A DNA stretch of 64,000 nt from Bacteroidales bacterium (lineage in GTDB: Bacteria; Bacteroidota; Bacteroidia; Bacteroidales; Bacteroidaceae). The position numbers and the translations under genes are program-made. Of the stretch, positions 50,721 to 58,928 are shown piece after piece; the stretch's first letter is position 1; each line of letters opens with the position of its first letter. The notes below the pieces were generated by a model. That model was given only the letters and a program-made list of their open reading frames with translations, was not told the DNA's origin and did no database searches. Location: NCBI GenBank assembly GCA_015060865.1, contig SUXS01000008.1, positions 62,001 through 126,000 of the forward strand, read 5' to 3'.

Positions 50721-51620
50721 ATGAAAAAGCATTTTTTATTCCTTTTTGCTATACTGCTTCCCCTATTGGTAAGTGCAGAGAAAGTTGAGATTGACGGGAT
50801 TTGGTATAACCTTACAAATGAAAGTAAAACTGCAGAAATCACATCGTCGCCCACGAAATACAGTGGCGATTTGGTTATCCCAGAAACCGTGATGTACGGA
50901 GAGGAAGAATATAATGTGACAAGCATTGGCAACAATGCATTTGCATCTTGCAGTTCGCTTAGTTCCATTATTATTCCACAAGGGGTAACGCGAATTGGCA
51001 ACAACGCGTTCTTCGCGTGTCATTCACTTAGTTCCATCATTATCCCCAAAGGAGTGAAAAGTATAGGGAGCAACGCATTGTACAATTGCCAAACCCTTAC
51101 GACAATTATACTACCCGAGGGATTGGAAAAAATAAGTTCTTCGGCCTTTGCCTTCTGCTCCATGCTCAGAGAAGTCTATTGCTATGCCGAGAACGCACCT
51201 TCAGCTGAGCCAAATGCTTTCGATGGCTCCAATCTCAGAAGTGCCATTTTGCATGTATCAACAAGCTGCATTGATAACTATAAGACAACATCGCCATGGA
51301 ATAAATTCAGTAATTTTGAAGCAGAAGCCAATAAGTCAGTAGGCATACAGGGGACATTTGACCTCAACGGACGCAACATCTCGGGCAGTGGGCTTCCTGT
51401 ACCCACCAATACAACACAAGACGAAGGACGTGTAGTGGTAAACATCACTGTAAATCCCGCAGGAGAAGTGATAGCTACCAGTATCAACAGACGTACCAAC
51501 ACTGTAAGCCCTGAATTGCGTCAAGCAGCTGAAGATGCTGCAAAGCGAGCAAATTTCAATAAAATTGACGGAAAAGATGTTCAATCGGGGACCATTACCT
51601 ATTATTTCAAGCTGCGCTGA
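50721..51620 (+). CDS. Secreted LRR_5 protein fused to a TonB C-terminal-like domain
   Basis: MKKHFLFLFAILLPLLVSAEKVEIDG signal peptide; LRR units FASCSSLSSIIIPQGVTRIGNNAFFACHSLSSIIIPKGVKSIGSNAL; C-term DEGRVVVNITVNPAGEVIATSINRRTNTVSPELRQAAEDAAKRANFNKIDGKDVQSGTITYYFKLR. Confidence 0.75.
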   Translation: MKKHFLFLFAILLPLLVSAEKVEIDGIWYNLTNESKTAEITSSPTKYSGDLVIPETVMYGEEEYNVTSIGNNAFASCSSLSSIIIPQGVTRIGNNAFFACHSLSSIIIPKGVKSIGSNALYNCQTLTTIILPEGLEKISSSAFAFCSMLREVYCYAENAPSAEPNAFDGSNLRSAILHVSTSCIDNYKTTSPWNKFSNFEAEANKSVGIQGTFDLNGRNISGSGLPVPTNTTQDEGRVVVNITVNPAGEVIATSINRRTNTVSPELRQAAEDAAKRANFNKIDGKDVQSGTITYYFKLR

Positions 51621-51679
51621 TTGAGGGGAAACACATATCAAGGGGTTTATCAAGTCGCAATACACTTATAGCAGACATT

Positions 51680-51710
51680 CACGGGAGCCGCCCACTGGGC
51701 AGCTCCCGTG
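51680..51710 (+). terminator. Terminator hairpin
   Basis: CACGGGAGCcGCCC-act-GGGCaGCTCCCGTG. Confidence 0.7.
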
Positions 51711-51732
51711 AAGTGTAAATAGCCATAGAAAG

Positions 51733-51769
51733 TGTACAAAAAGTGTAAATCTTTGTGTAAATCTTTTTG
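51733..51769. repeat. Left copy of a 37-bp inverted repeat
   Basis: tgtacaaaaagtgtaaatctttgtgtaaatctttttg; reverse complement matches 58784-58820 at 35/37 positions. Confidence 0.85.
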
Positions 51770-51795
51770 GCTTAGTCTCCGTGATGCTCAGCGGA

Positions 51796-52692
51796 TTAGG
51801 CGGCAGAAAGTGTACATTGTTTCTTCCAGTTGTTCCTTTCCATTTTTGAGGTTTTCACGAACACACCTTGACGCACCTTGCCGATGTAATACTCCTTGCT
51901 CAGCTTGGCCAATTTCTTGGCTACGGCATTCTTCTTGATGCCCATCTCTTCACCTATGCACACGGCTTCGGCGGTGGTGAACTGCTTGGGGAGCATTTGC
52001 AGGAAGGCCAGGGCACTGATGTAGACACGCTTGGGCTCCTCGTACTCCTCACAGCGCAGGCGGTCGTAGATGGTGGAGGTCTGCATCATGCAATAGAAGA
52101 TGTACGCGAGGCCCCACTTCAGGTCGGCCTCTGCGATGGCGAAGCGCTTCTCGGTAAACATTCCTTCTACACATCCCAGCTCCTCATAGCGGCGCAGCAC
52201 GGCAATGATCATCAGCATACGGTAGAGGTTGAGGCGACTGCGCAGGATGGGAGCACGCAGGTCCTTGTCCGGCAGGGCCAAGGCCACGAACGATACCAGC
52301 TGGCGGTAATACTCGTCGATATACTTGCGCTGCTCATCCGTGATAATCAAGCGTGGCAGCTCTTCATCGGCCTTCCCCTCAAACGGACGCAGCTCCTTCC
52401 ATATATCGGTAAGCACACCGCGGTGATGGCCATACACATCGATGAAGGCCTCGGCCGTGGCCTCATCCATCTCGCCACGCACCGTGCTCTTGGCTGGCAG
52501 GTTATGGTAGAGGAAGCGGGTAGAGAGTCCATCCTCAAGATTGGGGATAAACTCACGCACCGACGACATGGTGCCCGTAGCCGCCATGGCCAGTCGGGTG
52601 TGCTCAATGAGGAAATCCTCATCATCAGTCTTGCGCCCTGTATGTAGTTGCTCCTCATTCTGCGCCACCAGCACCTCGTACCAGAAGCTCAA
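51796..52692 (-). pseudogene. 5'-truncated DUF3987-type (mobile-element helicase/primase-associated) protein
   Basis: FWYEVLVAQNEEQLHTGRKTDDEDFLIEHTRLAMAATGTMSSVREFIPNLEDGLSTRFLYHNLP...; no proper start, TAG two codons upstream of a TTG. Confidence 0.65.
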
Positions 52693-52876
52693 CGACTATG
52701 TGGCGCACGGCGAGATGGAGCGCGTGCCTCGCGTCAATGGCTGCTTCCGCCCTACGAAGGGAAACTTCGGGAGGTAGGAGTTATACCCCATAAACAAAAA
52801 AAACAGTAGCAAAACAAAGATTTGCGCAAGTTGGCACATTACGCACTGATTTACACAAGAGTTACGATTGTAATTG

Positions 52877-52918
52877 TTGCGTAAACTTTTGCGTAAGTAT
52901 TGCGCAGCCTTTGCACAT
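52877..52918 (+). promoter_or_regulatory. Helically phased TTGC boxes upstream of the regulator gene
   Basis: TTGCGTAA (52877), TTGCGTAA (52889), TTGCGCAG (52900), TTGCACAT (52911): 11-12 bp spacing. Confidence 0.55.
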
Positions 52919-52940
52919 TGCCGAAAAACGACTATCTTTG
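52910..52940 (+). promoter_or_regulatory. Candidate promoter of the regulator gene
   Basis: TTTG (52910-52913) - 19 bp - TATCTTTG (52933-52940). Confidence 0.55.
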
Positions 52941-52975
52941 CTGTCTAAACTACGATTATACTCACAAAGGCATCT

Positions 52976-54004
52976 ATGAATAGATTCTTCATCATACTCT
53001 CCACGTTGCTGGCACTGTTCTCCTCTTGCTCGGAGAAGCTGCAGGGCGATGCGCCACAAGCAGGCGAAGGATTTGACATTACAGGGGCTTGGGTGCTTAT
53101 TAGTCAAACGCTTCCCAGTGGAAGAGTCGTTGAAACGAATCTCAAAGACTACTCACGCTGTAAGATTTATGGTTCTGACAGTTCTTACTATTGTGTACAG
53201 CTAAAATTCTTTGGAGGTGATGTTTTCGTATCTCCTCACGAAGAAGGACGATTCTCGCTGCACGATACTCTCTATGTAGAAAACGGACGTCCTACGCCTT
53301 TCAGCGTGATTGATGACAGCACCATGACCACTGCTTTCATGGGTATTATTGAGACTTGGCGGCGCTCTACTACCATGACAGAAAGTAGGAAAGAGGAAAT
53401 TCGCAATATATTCCGTTACCACCAAAAGAAGGCTACAGCAGAGGAGCCGCTGCTTGAATACGTGCTTTCGACCGGCGAACGCAAGTTGCAGCACACCATC
53501 AGCATATACCATTACTTGTTTATAGCACTGCTGTCCGTCATACTAGTCATTATCATCTATGCAGTAGAGCTTGCCAAGCGCAAGCGTCGTGCCGAAGCGA
53601 ACCTTGCAGCTATTAAGGAGGAATTGAATCTGCGTCCTGCGGTGATAACCGATGCCATCAAGCAGGTGGAGGACGATTTCTTCCAGTCGGACTACTACAC
53701 TGCGCTGCGCATCCGCATAGCCGAAGGTTCCAATATGACCGATGAGGACTGGCACGAGATGGAGCGTCAGGTGAATGCAATATCGTCGGGCTTCACCCGC
53801 AAGCTGCGTTCGCTCTATGACTTCTCCGACGTGGAGTACCAGGTGTGCCTGCTCATCAAGCTGCGCATACCGCACAAGGACATTGCTGCCATCACCCATC
53901 GTGCTCCCGATAGCGTATCAAGCATACGTAGCCGTCTGCACAAGAAGATCCTTGGCCCTAACGGAGGAGCCAAGGAATGGGATTACTTTATCCTTTCGTT
54001 GTGA
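52976..54004 (+). CDS. Membrane-anchored regulator: lipoprotein-like sensor, TM segment, LuxR-type HTH
   Basis: 342 aa; LFSSCSEKLQ lipobox; TM YLFIALLSVILVIIIYAVELA; C-term YDFSDVEYQVCLLIKLRIPHKDIAAITHRAPDSVSSIRSRLHKKIL resembles an HTH. Confidence 0.7.
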   Translation: MNRFFIILSTLLALFSSCSEKLQGDAPQAGEGFDITGAWVLISQTLPSGRVVETNLKDYSRCKIYGSDSSYYCVQLKFFGGDVFVSPHEEGRFSLHDTLYVENGRPTPFSVIDDSTMTTAFMGIIETWRRSTTMTESRKEEIRNIFRYHQKKATAEEPLLEYVLSTGERKLQHTISIYHYLFIALLSVILVIIIYAVELAKRKRRAEANLAAIKEELNLRPAVITDAIKQVEDDFFQSDYYTALRIRIAEGSNMTDEDWHEMERQVNAISSGFTRKLRSLYDFSDVEYQVCLLIKLRIPHKDIAAITHRAPDSVSSIRSRLHKKILGPNGGAKEWDYFILSL

Positions 54005-54052
54005 CGAGATTGGTTTAACTAAATCCATTGTTTAACAATCCGTTATACTTCC

Positions 54053-54111
54053 TTGCAAGAATCTTGCAAGGAACTTTTGTTCCCCAAAATCAATTGCAAG
54101 CAAAATGCAAG
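54053..54111 (+). promoter_or_regulatory. TTGCAAG box array upstream of the GLPGLI genes
   Basis: TTGCAAG at 54053, 54064, 54094 and ATGCAAG at 54105; 11-bp spacing within each pair. Confidence 0.5.
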
Positions 54112-54179
54112 GATGATTTCTTGCCCCTTTAGCGCAGGTGGGATAACTTTACATTCACAAACTCCCCAAAGCTACGATT

Positions 54180-55067
54180 ATGAATGTAAAGAAACTTATC
54201 TCTTTTGCTCTGATTGCTCTATCTGCAACCTTCACATTTGCCCAGCAGAAGCAAGGCTATGCGCGTGCTCCATTCAAGAAGAATCAAGGCAAGATGTCTG
54301 TCATAGACTCCACGCGCCTCCGTGTATGGTATGCCATGAATGCCGATAGCATAGCCGATATGAACACCTACATCGACTATCAACGTCTGGATGTGGGTGA
54401 CAGCATTTCCAAGTATTACAGTTGGTTTGTATATAACAGTGACTCGTTACTGCGCGAATGGCACAAAGCACACCCCAAGGCACAGTCAGCTCCATCGTGG
54501 CAAGGGCCAGGTGGAAAGGACAAAAGCACATGGATACAATATGAATTCTCCGATTTATATATGCAGAATGGTATGCTTACCGAATACGCCTGCATGCCAG
54601 GGTGGCTACATAAGTACAACTCACAGTATTCCGAGCCTATTCCCCGCCAGTCGTGGATTATATCCTTTGAGATGCAAGAGATATTGGGCTATACTTGCCA
54701 AAAAGCCACGTGTCATTTCCGTGGGCGGGACTATGTGGCATGGTTCGCACCCGATATCCCTGTACGCCAAGGGCCGTGGAAGCTCGGCGGTTTGCCAGGC
54801 CTCATCCTCAAAGCGCACGATGTAGATAGTCTCTATACTTTTGAAGCAGTAAAAATTGAAACTGGCAGGCATCCAATTATTCGCTACGAGTACAAGGAAT
54901 ACAAGGAAGAAAGTCGTGAGAAGGTACAGAAAATGCAACGCTCCTTTGCCGAGAATTGGTACAAGGCGGTTGACTATCATCGGGCAGAGATGCTACCTAA
55001 CGGTGAGATAGAGAAGAAAGAAGCTGTCTCCATCTACACCCCCTACGAACCCCTTGAACTGGAATAA
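54180..55067 (+). CDS. GLPGLI family protein (copy 1)
   Basis: 295 aa; signal peptide; GPWKLGGLPGLILKAHDVDSLYTFEAVKIE. Confidence 0.9.
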   Translation: MNVKKLISFALIALSATFTFAQQKQGYARAPFKKNQGKMSVIDSTRLRVWYAMNADSIADMNTYIDYQRLDVGDSISKYYSWFVYNSDSLLREWHKAHPKAQSAPSWQGPGGKDKSTWIQYEFSDLYMQNGMLTEYACMPGWLHKYNSQYSEPIPRQSWIISFEMQEILGYTCQKATCHFRGRDYVAWFAPDIPVRQGPWKLGGLPGLILKAHDVDSLYTFEAVKIETGRHPIIRYEYKEYKEESREKVQKMQRSFAENWYKAVDYHRAEMLPNGEIEKKEAVSIYTPYEPLELE

Positions 55068-55083
55068 ATAAGAGAATACAATT

Positions 55084-55974
55084 ATGAATGCAAGAAGATT
55101 ATTGGTTACTGCAACGGCTGTATTGGTTGTTGCATCGGTGGTGGCCCAGCAAAAACAAGGCCATGCAAGTGCTCCATTCAAGAAGAATCTCGGTAAAATG
55201 TCCGTCATTGACTCCACCAAACTGCGTGTATGGTATGCCATGAATGCCGACAGCCTTTTGGATATGAATACGTACGTAGACTATCAACGCTTGGATGTTG
55301 GGGATAGTATATCCAGATATTACAGTTGGTTCGTCTTTAATAGTGATTCACTTATAAAAGAATGGAGAAAGCAAAATCCCAAAGCACAATCTGTCCCCTC
55401 TTGGCGAGGACCGGGAGGTAAGAACAAGAATCTCTATATACAATATCAGTATTCCGACCTGTATATCCAGAACGGTCATCTTACAGAATACGCCTGTATG
55501 CCCTCCCGTCTGGAACGCTACAACGGGCGGTATACGGAAGAATATCCCTTGCAGAACTGGAACATCTCCTTCGAGATACAGGAGCTATTGGGCTATACGT
55601 GCCAAAAGGCTACATGTCATTTCCGTGGGCGCAACTATGTGGCATGGTTTGCTCCCGACATTCCTGTGCGCCAAGGACCGTGGAAACTCGGCGGTTTACC
55701 CGGGCTTATCCTCAAAGCGCACGATACCGATAGCCTATACACTTTTGAGGCCGTTAAGGTAGAGACAGGCAAGCACCCGATTATCTGCTATGAATATAAA
55801 GACTATAAGGAGTATCCACGCACAGAGATACAGAAGAACCAGAAACGATTCACCGAGAACTGGCCCAAAAGCGTAGGATGGAGAAAAGGCACTATCATGC
55901 CTGATGGAAGCGTAAAACTGAGCGATGAGATAACTTCCATCCATACCCCCTACGAACCCCTTGAGCTGGAATAA
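55084..55974 (+). CDS. GLPGLI family protein (copy 2)
   Basis: 296 aa; GPWKLGGLPGLILKAHDTDSLYTFEAVKVE; closely similar to copy 1 throughout. Confidence 0.9.
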   Translation: MNARRLLVTATAVLVVASVVAQQKQGHASAPFKKNLGKMSVIDSTKLRVWYAMNADSLLDMNTYVDYQRLDVGDSISRYYSWFVFNSDSLIKEWRKQNPKAQSVPSWRGPGGKNKNLYIQYQYSDLYIQNGHLTEYACMPSRLERYNGRYTEEYPLQNWNISFEIQELLGYTCQKATCHFRGRNYVAWFAPDIPVRQGPWKLGGLPGLILKAHDTDSLYTFEAVKVETGKHPIICYEYKDYKEYPRTEIQKNQKRFTENWPKSVGWRKGTIMPDGSVKLSDEITSIHTPYEPLELE

Positions 55975-55997
55975 CCAACCCATAAAAACAAAGCACG

Positions 55998-58652
55998 ATG
56001 AACACGAAACTTCACCACATACTACTTGTCGCCTTCTTGACGGCGATAGCGCTGGATAGCGTTGCCCAAGACAAAACGGTTATTGACGGCTACGTGAAGG
56101 GAGCCGACGGCAAGGCCGCCGATGCCTACGTCACCGTATCGCCCAAGGGCAAGGGCATCATCCTCGGCTTTGCCGATGTGGATGTGGCGAGCGGCTACTA
56201 CAAGGTGGAGTTCGCCTTCGACACCGACTCCGTGGCGGTGACGGCGGCAGGTATGGCCATCGGACAGAACATAAAGATGGTGCCCAACCGCTCGCAGCGG
56301 CTCGACTTCCTTACCGTGGAACAATCGATAACAATCAAGGAGGTGAGCATTGTGGCCGACAAGATACGGCGGAGCGGCGACACCATCAACTACAACGTGG
56401 CCGCCTACAAGCAGCAGGACGACCGCGTGATTGCCGATGTCATCAAGCGTATGCCCGGCATGGAGGTGAGCGAGAGCGGAGGCATCAAGTACAACGGGCA
56501 GAGCATCTCGAAGTTCTACATCGAGGACATGGACATGCTGGAATCGCGCTACGGACTGGCCACGAAGAACGTCAGCGCACAGGATGTGGCCACCGTGCAG
56601 GTGATGGAGAACCACCAGGCCATCAAGTCGCTGCAGGGGAAGGAGATTACCGACAAGGTGGCCGTCAACCTCAAGCTGCGCCCCGAGGCCAAGGGCACCT
56701 TCTCCGTCAACGCCATGCTGGGTGGCGGTGCGCAGCTGCAGGGTAACGTAGGCAGTAATCCGCTCATGGCTGGCGAGGCCACGGCAATGTACTTCGGCAA
56801 GCGCCGCCAGCACATGACCGTCTACAAGGGTGACAATGCGGGCAACGACGTATCCACCGAGCTGGTAGAGCAGTACACCATGGGAGGCGTGGGGCTCTAC
56901 CCCTTCTGCCCCATGGGCGCGGTGATGCCCTCCAGTGCCGGACTGCCCAAGCGGCGCTACCTCGACAACCGCACCCATGCGATGGGGCTCAACCATCTGG
57001 AGAAGCTCAACAAGGACACCGAGTTCACGCTCAACGCCACCTACCACAACGACGATATACGCCGCGAGGGCTACACGATGAACGACCGCTTCGTGACTGC
57101 CGACACACGCCTCGTGACGGAAGAGACGCTCACATCTGAAACCCACGTACACAACCTCAATGCCCAGGCATACTACCAGTGGAATGCCGACGAGGGATTC
57201 TTCAACAACCGCTTGCAGGTGAAGGGCTCGTGGAACCGCGATGCCGTGACGGGCACGCTCACCTCGAATGCCCTGAGCGATGCGCAGCGCGTGACGCAGC
57301 GGTTCGACCGTCCCGAGTTCTCCATCAAGAACACGGCCAACACCATCCGCAGCATCGGCGACAACAACTTCCGTCTCAACTTCTCCGTGGGCGCTGCCCA
57401 CAGGCCGAGTACCCTCGGCGTGAGCATCGACAGCACCGCCCGCTACACGCAGGACATCACCTCGCAGCACTACGCCGCCACGTTCCACACGGGCTATGGC
57501 ATAGGGCTCGGAAACTTCCGCCTCAACTACGGCATCAACTTCGTGGGCGGCATACACCACGTGGAGAGCGACCTCGACGGCTACACCCCGCTCACGGGCA
57601 GCGCCCTACAGAACGATGTGTGGTACCGCCTCTACGAACTGGTATTGGGGCAGGAGTACACCTACAAGTACGAAGACTTCAAGGCTACCCTTACCCTGCC
57701 GCTCAACCTCAACACGCAGAACCTCGACGACCGCATCCACTCGGGCAACTACCACCACATGCAGTTGCTCGTGGCGCCGTCGTTGGCACTCAGCTACACG
57801 GGCAATGAACTGTCGGGCGGAGCCAGCGTGCGCTACCACCGCAACGTGGGCAACCCCAATGCCATCTATCAAGGAGCCATCATGACCAACTACCGCACCT
57901 TCCAGCGCGACTACGTGGACCGCCTCTTCAATCGCGGCACACTCGCCGCCAATGCCGATGTGCGCTATGCCAACAGCCTCTCGGGTACCTTTGCCAATGC
58001 CGAGTTCGGTTACACCCGCCTCGACGAGAATGTCGTGTACGGCTACCGCTACGACGGGGTCACCTCCATCGTCGAGGGCATAGAGCAGGACACCCATTCC
58101 GACACCTACCGCGCCGGAGCCAGCCTCAGCCAGGGTTTCAACTGGTGGCAGGCCACGATGAGCCTCTTCGCCAACGCCTCGCTCACACAGGACGAGCAGT
58201 ACATCGGCGGCATCATCTACCCCATGGAGTACCGCAGCCTGTCGTTCGGCGGCGCGGGCACCGTCACGCCCATACGCCAGATCAACCTCGTCTTCAGCTC
58301 GGGCTGCGGCATGAGCCAGAGCTACGTGCAGGGCGGTGCGGCTACGGCACGCACCATCACCACCGCCACCCACCGCCTGACGATGAACCTGCACCTGACG
58401 AAGAAGCTCACCCTCTCCGCCTCGGCCGAGGACAGCTACAACAACCTCACCGACGAGAACCGCCACCACTGGTTTGCCGATGCCAAGGTGAAGTACAAGA
58501 TGAAGCGCATCGACCTCGAAGTAGAGGCCAGCAACCTCTTCAACCAGCAAGCCTACACGCAGGTCAACTACAGCAATCTCAACATCTACCGCAACGTGTG
58601 CCAGCTGCGCCCGATGAACGTGGTGGCCAAGGTGCGATTCAAACTGCTGTGA
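55998..58652 (+). CDS. Outer-membrane beta-barrel / TonB-dependent receptor-like protein
   Basis: 884 aa; signal peptide, carboxypeptidase-like repeat, plug-like VIADVIKRMPGMEVSESGGIKYNGQSISKFYIEDMDMLESRYGLATKNVSAQDVATVQVMENHQAIKSL, barrel ending VVAKVRFKLL. Confidence 0.85.
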   Translation: MNTKLHHILLVAFLTAIALDSVAQDKTVIDGYVKGADGKAADAYVTVSPKGKGIILGFADVDVASGYYKVEFAFDTDSVAVTAAGMAIGQNIKMVPNRSQRLDFLTVEQSITIKEVSIVADKIRRSGDTINYNVAAYKQQDDRVIADVIKRMPGMEVSESGGIKYNGQSISKFYIEDMDMLESRYGLATKNVSAQDVATVQVMENHQAIKSLQGKEITDKVAVNLKLRPEAKGTFSVNAMLGGGAQLQGNVGSNPLMAGEATAMYFGKRRQHMTVYKGDNAGNDVSTELVEQYTMGGVGLYPFCPMGAVMPSSAGLPKRRYLDNRTHAMGLNHLEKLNKDTEFTLNATYHNDDIRREGYTMNDRFVTADTRLVTEETLTSETHVHNLNAQAYYQWNADEGFFNNRLQVKGSWNRDAVTGTLTSNALSDAQRVTQRFDRPEFSIKNTANTIRSIGDNNFRLNFSVGAAHRPSTLGVSIDSTARYTQDITSQHYAATFHTGYGIGLGNFRLNYGINFVGGIHHVESDLDGYTPLTGSALQNDVWYRLYELVLGQEYTYKYEDFKATLTLPLNLNTQNLDDRIHSGNYHHMQLLVAPSLALSYTGNELSGGASVRYHRNVGNPNAIYQGAIMTNYRTFQRDYVDRLFNRGTLAANADVRYANSLSGTFANAEFGYTRLDENVVYGYRYDGVTSIVEGIEQDTHSDTYRAGASLSQGFNWWQATMSLFANASLTQDEQYIGGIIYPMEYRSLSFGGAGTVTPIRQINLVFSSGCGMSQSYVQGGAATARTITTATHRLTMNLHLTKKLTLSASAEDSYNNLTDENRHHWFADAKVKYKMKRIDLEVEASNLFNQQAYTQVNYSNLNIYRNVCQLRPMNVVAKVRFKLL

Positions 58653-58783
58653 TGGCGGAGAATACAACAATCTGCAAGCTTCTCTAGAAATAAGCACTAA
58701 CGCGGTATAAAAGCATCGATTGTGCGAAACTGAGGATTTACACTTTATACTCCACAGTCCACTGAGTATCAAAGTAGTTACAA

Positions 58784-58820
58784 CAAAAAGATGTACACAA
58801 ACATTTACACTTTTTGTACA
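58784..58820. repeat. Right copy of the 37-bp inverted repeat
   Basis: caaaaagatgtacacaaacatttacactttttgtaca; also starts an imperfect hairpin with tgtacatgttgtgtacatct (to 58834). Confidence 0.85.
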
Positions 58821-58928
58821 TGTTGTGTACATCTTTGTACAGACAGCCTGCTACTACATCGTTAGCCGCAATCGTGCACGAAGTGAACTATCGTATCGTA
58901 GGATATGGTAGCAGATACGCGGCTGATT

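Noticed and set aside
56022-57560. 512-aa minus-strand ORF inside the barrel gene
   Set aside because: Antisense to a strong CDS; low-complexity Val/His/Gly-rich translation typical of GC-rich antisense frames.
51733-58820. Classical IS element or composite transposon
   Set aside because: No DDE transposase, serine/tyrosine recombinase or clear target-site duplication was found; kept only as an inverted-repeat-flanked block.
57606-58832. 408-aa minus-strand ORF
   Set aside because: Same artefact: antisense of the barrel CDS, no recognisable motifs.
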